Shown here piece after piece: positions 60,635 to 64,000 of a stretch of 64,000 nucleotides of DNA. Position numbers and translations under genes: made by a program. Within the stretch, counting starts at the first letter, position 1, and each line of letters opens with the position of its first letter. The notes under the pieces were generated by a model that did not search any database, had not been told where the DNA came from, and was given only the letters and a program-made list of their open reading frames with translations. The stretch spans positions 1-64,000 of the forward strand of contig JAJFKV010000012.1 in NCBI GenBank assembly GCA_021773055.1, in the 5' to 3' direction. This stretch comes from Woeseiaceae bacterium (lineage in GTDB: Bacteria > Pseudomonadota > Gammaproteobacteria > Steroidobacterales > Woeseiaceae).

Positions 60635-61878
60635 GCAGACCGAGTATTGCCACTATGTGGTATGTGCCGGCGGAGGTACATGCGATTCGCCTGTGGGTGC
60701 CCGCGGCGGCATTGATGAATCTGTTGATCGCACTGGGTGAAGGGCTGCGTGGTGGTCACCAGGCAATACAGCTGATACTGCTCGGAGTATTGGGGTTGGT
60801 CCTAATCCGGGTTTTGCTGCCTGACGGAACGCAGGCGTGGAAGAGTTTCGCTTCTCGTTTGCTAGCCGGCATTCTCTTGCTGCTCGGCGCGTTTTCGTTA
60901 TATACGAGTCAGTTGTCGATGTACGACTTGTGGTCAAGGTCGTGGCTCATTGTACCGTCTGCCCTTGCGCTGATCTGGCTGTCCAAAAGTGACGTCACGC
61001 TTTGGGCATCTGGCCGAATGGACAACAGTCGAGCCGAAGAAGGGCTCGCGAGAAATAGAAGCAAAGTGCCTCGCCTCGAGACTGTTGGGCTGCACGTCAT
61101 GTTGTTGCACGCGACCGCCGTGGTGATTATTCCCGTAATCTGGATTCTTGACGTTGCTGTATCGCCCGGCAACGTCCTCGGCGGTCCGATCGGTGATGCT
61201 TTCACATTCGAGCATTTTGCGGAAGTGTTGGGCGGGGAGTCGTTCTGGATGTGGACACGCAATTCGTTAATCGTAGCTTGCGGAACGACGCTGGCCGCTC
61301 TCGCACTTGCCATTCCGACAGCCTATGCGTTTAGCCGCTACGACTTCGCAGGCCGCAAGGAGTCGATGTTTCTTTTTATGCTTATTCAGATGTTTCCAGG
61401 AATCATCATTCTGGTGCCTTACTTCATGGTCATGAAGACACTCGGACTTCTCAATACCAGTATCGGCCTGATGATCGTCTATTCAGTGACTGCGTTGCCG
61501 CTCAGTGTCTGGATGCTTAAGGGCTTCTTCGACACAGTTCCAAGAGCCCTGGAGGAAGCGGCCGTACTGGACGGCTGCAATCAGTTCGAAGTGTTCATTC
61601 GAATCATATTGCCGTTATCGCTTCCGGCGGTTGCGCTGACGGCGCTGTTCTCGTTTCTGGCGGCGTGGAACGAGTTTCTTCTCGCCCTCGTATTCAATAC
61701 TTCTAACGAAATGTACACACTGCCAGTGGGCCTGGCCTCGATGATTCCCGCAACGGGTCAGCAGTGGGGAGACTTCGCGGCTGCCAGCATAATTGTCAGT
61801 ATCCCTGTCGTGATCCTGTTCGTCTTATTTCAACGCGCGCTCATCCAGGGTTTGAGCGCTGGAGCGGTCAAGGGGTGA
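60631..61878 (+). CDS. Sugar ABC permease, MalG type with N-terminal extension
   Basis: A 415-residue permease from ATG 60631 (ATGA overlap). The C-terminal ~290 residues are a MalG-like core with the EAA loop EEAAVLDGCNQFEVFIRIILPL near 305-325. The first ~120 residues add about four extra hydrophobic segments before the first core helix, longer than typical MalG (about 300 residues). It pairs with the preceding permease. A upstream in-frame extension is covered by the MalF gene and is rejected. Confidence 0.88.
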   Translation: MSRPSIATMWYVPAEVHAIRLWVPAAALMNLLIALGEGLRGGHQAIQLILLGVLGLVLIRVLLPDGTQAWKSFASRLLAGILLLLGAFSLYTSQLSMYDLWSRSWLIVPSALALIWLSKSDVTLWASGRMDNSRAEEGLARNRSKVPRLETVGLHVMLLHATAVVIIPVIWILDVAVSPGNVLGGPIGDAFTFEHFAEVLGGESFWMWTRNSLIVACGTTLAALALAIPTAYAFSRYDFAGRKESMFLFMLIQMFPGIIILVPYFMVMKTLGLLNTSIGLMIVYSVTALPLSVWMLKGFFDTVPRALEEAAVLDGCNQFEVFIRIILPLSLPAVALTALFSFLAAWNEFLLALVFNTSNEMYTLPVGLASMIPATGQQWGDFAAASIIVSIPVVILFVLFQRALIQGLSAGAVKG

Positions 61879-61882
61879 TGCA

Positions 61883-62947
61883 ATGTCGGATGTAGAGTTC
61901 AAAAATGCGGGCAAGGTGTATGACGATGGTACCGTCGCGCTTGAATCGCTGAACCTGACGATCAATGAGGGAGAATTCCTCGTCTTGCTGGGTCCGTCCG
62001 GATGCGGCAAATCGACAGCCCTGAGATTGCTTGCCGGTCTCGAGGACATTACCAGCGGATCGATAAGTATCGGCGGTTCCATTGTCAACGACCTCCCACC
62101 CGGTGCTCGCGGGCTGGGGATGGTGTTTCAGTCCTATGCGCTGTATCCGCACATGTCGGTCAGGGACAATCTTTCATTCGGTTTGCGAAGGGCGAAAGGC
62201 AGTGCTCGAATCGACAAGACGGAAATTTCAGCAAGAGTCGACGAGGCAGCCGAGATGCTCGACCTCCACCGCGCCTTGGAGAAAAAGCCGAAAGAGTTGT
62301 CCGGTGGACAGCAACAAAGAGTAGCCATAGGGCGCGCGCTGGTTCGAAGGCCCAAAGTCCTGCTTATGGACGAGCCATTGTCGAATCTCGACGCGAAACT
62401 GCGCAATCGAATGCGATTCGAGCTGCGTCGGTTGCACGAAATGCACGGTACAACCACGCTGTACGTGACACACGACCAGGTCGAGGCGATGACGCTGGCG
62501 GACCGTATCGCAATTATTTCGGATGGAAAGCTACAGCAGCACGCGAAGCCCCTCGATGCATACCACCACCCGGCAAACACATTCGTAGCATCTTTCCTGG
62601 GGACGCCGGCGATGAACCTGATCGAAGGCGCCGCTGCGGACGGCAAATTTATAGCGGGTGATCTGGAGTTCGGGCTGCCTGAACATCTTGCTGACCGGCG
62701 TGGGCCGGGTGTCTATGGTGTCAGGCCGGAATACGTGCGAATACTCGACGAAGGTGGCGTGCGCTGCCGCGTTGGGGGCATTGAACGCCTCGGCGGTGAA
62801 TCCATCTGCCACCTGGACGCGGGCGGGCACTGGATCAGGGCGTTGTGGCATCGATCTGGTGGCGATGCCTCGCCAGTTGTAAATGAAGATCATGAACAGC
62901 TGAGTGTCGATCTCGCCGTGCCTGAAGCAGTCCTTTTTGAGAAGTGA
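61883..62947 (+). CDS. Sugar ABC transporter ATPase (MalK/UgpC type)
   Basis: A 354-residue ATPase with Walker A GPSGCGKST (37-45), signature LSGGQQQRVAIGRA, Walker B VLLMDEPLSNLD and the switch His in YVTHDQVEAMTLADRI. The C-terminal ~110 residues form the MalK-type OB-fold regulatory domain (YGVRPEYVRIL). It follows the permeases by 4 bases and precedes the GH13 gene by 2 bases. It energises the MalF/MalG-like importer. Confidence 0.95.
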   Translation: MSDVEFKNAGKVYDDGTVALESLNLTINEGEFLVLLGPSGCGKSTALRLLAGLEDITSGSISIGGSIVNDLPPGARGLGMVFQSYALYPHMSVRDNLSFGLRRAKGSARIDKTEISARVDEAAEMLDLHRALEKKPKELSGGQQQRVAIGRALVRRPKVLLMDEPLSNLDAKLRNRMRFELRRLHEMHGTTTLYVTHDQVEAMTLADRIAIISDGKLQQHAKPLDAYHHPANTFVASFLGTPAMNLIEGAAADGKFIAGDLEFGLPEHLADRRGPGVYGVRPEYVRILDEGGVRCRVGGIERLGGESICHLDAGGHWIRALWHRSGGDASPVVNEDHEQLSVDLAVPEAVLFEK

Positions 62948-62949
62948 AC

Positions 62950-64000
62950 ATGAGTGTGAATAGAGATCATGAGTGGTGGCGTGGTGCTGTCATCTACCAG
63001 ATTTACCCGCGCAGTTTTCTGGATACGAATGGCGACGGAATCGGAGATCTCATCGGCATAGCCGAAGGGCTGGAATATGTGGCGGACCTCGGTGTTGACG
63101 GCATCTGGATCTCGCCTTTTTTCAAGTCGCCCATGGACGACTTTGGCTACGACGTATCCGACTATCTGGATGTCGATCCGATGTTTGGGCACTTGAGTGA
63201 TTTCGATCAAATTGTGACCACGGCCCATGATCTCGGATTAAAGGTCATCATTGACCAGGTCTATTCCCATACATCGAGCCAGCATGCGTGGTTTGAGGAG
63301 AGTCGACAAAGCGGTGACAATCCGAAATCGGATTGGTATGTGTGGGCTGATGCAAAGCTGGATGGCTCTCCCCCCAACAATTGGCAGTCGACGTTCGCCT
63401 GTCCCGCGTGGACCTGGGATGCACGTCGTCAGCAGTATTACATGCACAATTTCTTGCCTAGCCAACCCGATCTGAACCTGCACAATGTGGAGGTGCAAGA
63501 CGCACTTCTCGATGTTGCAAGATTCTGGCTTGAGCGTGGTGTCGACGGCTTCCGCCTGGATGCGATCAATTGCGGTATGCACGATCCTGAACTTCGCGAC
63601 AATCCACCGGCACCGCCTGGCATCCGAAATGAGACCAGGCCTAGCTTCATGCAATTGCCCAAATACAATATGAGTCACGACGCGATGCCCGAGGTTCTTG
63701 AGCGACTTCGCGAGGTGGCTGATGCCTATGGCCCGGTATTCACGGTTGCGGAGGTTGGAACACCTGACCCGTTAGCGACTATGAAGGAATATACGGTCGG
63801 TACAAAAAGGCTCAATACTGCTTACGGCTTTGAGTTTCTCGGCACGCAGGAACTGACACCTGAACGGGTCAAGGAAATCCTTGGCGGCTGGGCCGGTGAG
63901 CCCGACGAGGGATGGCCTTCGTGGGCGTTTTCTAATCACGACGCGCCGCGAGCGGTTAGCCGCTGGGGTACTGATTTCGAACTATCACATCGAGCAAGGT
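62950..64000 (+). CDS. GH13 alpha-glucosidase (partial, runs off the window)
   Basis: The first 350 residues of a GH13 enzyme starting at ATG 62950, open at the window end. Conserved regions are visible: VIIDQVYSHTS (region I), DGFRLDAIN with the nucleophile Asp (region II), FTVAEVG with the acid Glu (region III) and FSNHDAPRA (region IV). The N-terminal WWRGAVIYQIYPRSFLDTNG is typical of oligo-1,6- and alpha-glucosidases. No signal peptide is seen, so it acts in the cytoplasm on sugars imported by the adjacent transporter. It is the last visible gene of the operon. Confidence 0.93.
   Translation, partial: MSVNRDHEWWRGAVIYQIYPRSFLDTNGDGIGDLIGIAEGLEYVADLGVDGIWISPFFKSPMDDFGYDVSDYLDVDPMFGHLSDFDQIVTTAHDLGLKVIIDQVYSHTSSQHAWFEESRQSGDNPKSDWYVWADAKLDGSPPNNWQSTFACPAWTWDARRQQYYMHNFLPSQPDLNLHNVEVQDALLDVARFWLERGVDGFRLDAINCGMHDPELRDNPPAPPGIRNETRPSFMQLPKYNMSHDAMPEVLERLREVADAYGPVFTVAEVGTPDPLATMKEYTVGTKRLNTAYGFEFLGTQELTPERVKEILGGWAGEPDEGWPSWAFSNHDAPRAVSRWGTDFELSHRAR

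Noticed and set aside
1-64000. CRISPR arrays, insertion sequences, tRNA or rRNA genes
   Set aside because: No regularly spaced repeats, transposase-like proteins or recognisable cloverleaf sequences were seen on either strand.

Overview
The window looks like a chromosomal segment of a heterotrophic, probably marine gammaproteobacterium. The basis is TonB-dependent receptors beside catabolic operons, SSS and MalFGK transporters, LysR, AraC and MarR regulators, CRTAC-type FG-GAP proteins, a kynurenine/2-aminobenzoyl-CoA pathway and a large multihaem cytochrome region. The exact lineage cannot be fixed without a search. I found no rRNA, tRNA, CRISPR array, insertion sequence or phage gene. The DNA is almost fully coding, and many neighbouring genes share ATGA, GTGA or TGATG stop/start overlaps.

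Region 1 (1-12.4 kb): a DUF4097-like exported protein, then a minus-strand catabolic operon. It encodes a three-part FAD/2Fe-2S/FAD amine or D-hydroxyproline-type dehydrogenase, an aldehyde dehydrogenase, a divergent DapB-like reductase and a DapA-like lyase. A divergent LysR regulator, a TonB receptor and a sodium:solute symporter complete an uptake-and-degradation locus, most likely for a cyclic imino acid such as hydroxyproline.

Region 2 (12.4-36.2 kb): the most unusual part. It holds ten genes encoding c-type cytochromes, with 37 CxxCH motifs and one CX4CH motif in total. They are one mono-, one di-, one tri- and one tetrahaem protein, four small trihaem c7-like proteins, one undecahaem protein and a membrane b/c-haem fusion. 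They are interleaved with two propeller lipoproteins, three NHL-type lipoproteins, a parvulin, a large outer-membrane beta-barrel, two TPR/Sel1 proteins, two members of an unrecognised helical family, a dedicated System II (ResB/CcsA-like) haem-attachment pair and a Crp/Fnr-type regulator. I read this as a self-contained route carrying electrons from the quinone pool across periplasm and outer membrane, possibly with an extracellular cytochrome. Its substrate is unknown.

Region 3 (36.2-46.5 kb): tryptophan 2,3-dioxygenase, kynureninase, 2-aminobenzoate-CoA ligase, 2-aminobenzoyl-CoA monooxygenase/reductase and beta-oxidation-like enzymes (SDR, enoyl-CoA hydratase, acyl-CoA dehydrogenase, thioesterase, RidA-like), with a MarR regulator. 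This is a tryptophan/kynurenine/anthranilate degradation locus; no kynurenine formamidase is present.

Region 4 (46.5-64 kb): a carbohydrate locus. One operon encodes a six-hairpin-type glycosidase, a cupin phosphoglucose isomerase, a ROK sugar kinase and a mannose-6-phosphate-isomerase-like protein. A second encodes a TonB receptor, an FG-GAP/UnbV lipoprotein, a MalEFGK-type ABC importer and a GH13 alpha-glucosidase cut by the window end. An AraC regulator lies between them, and both operons start from promoters sharing a gap-free 51-bp similar element.
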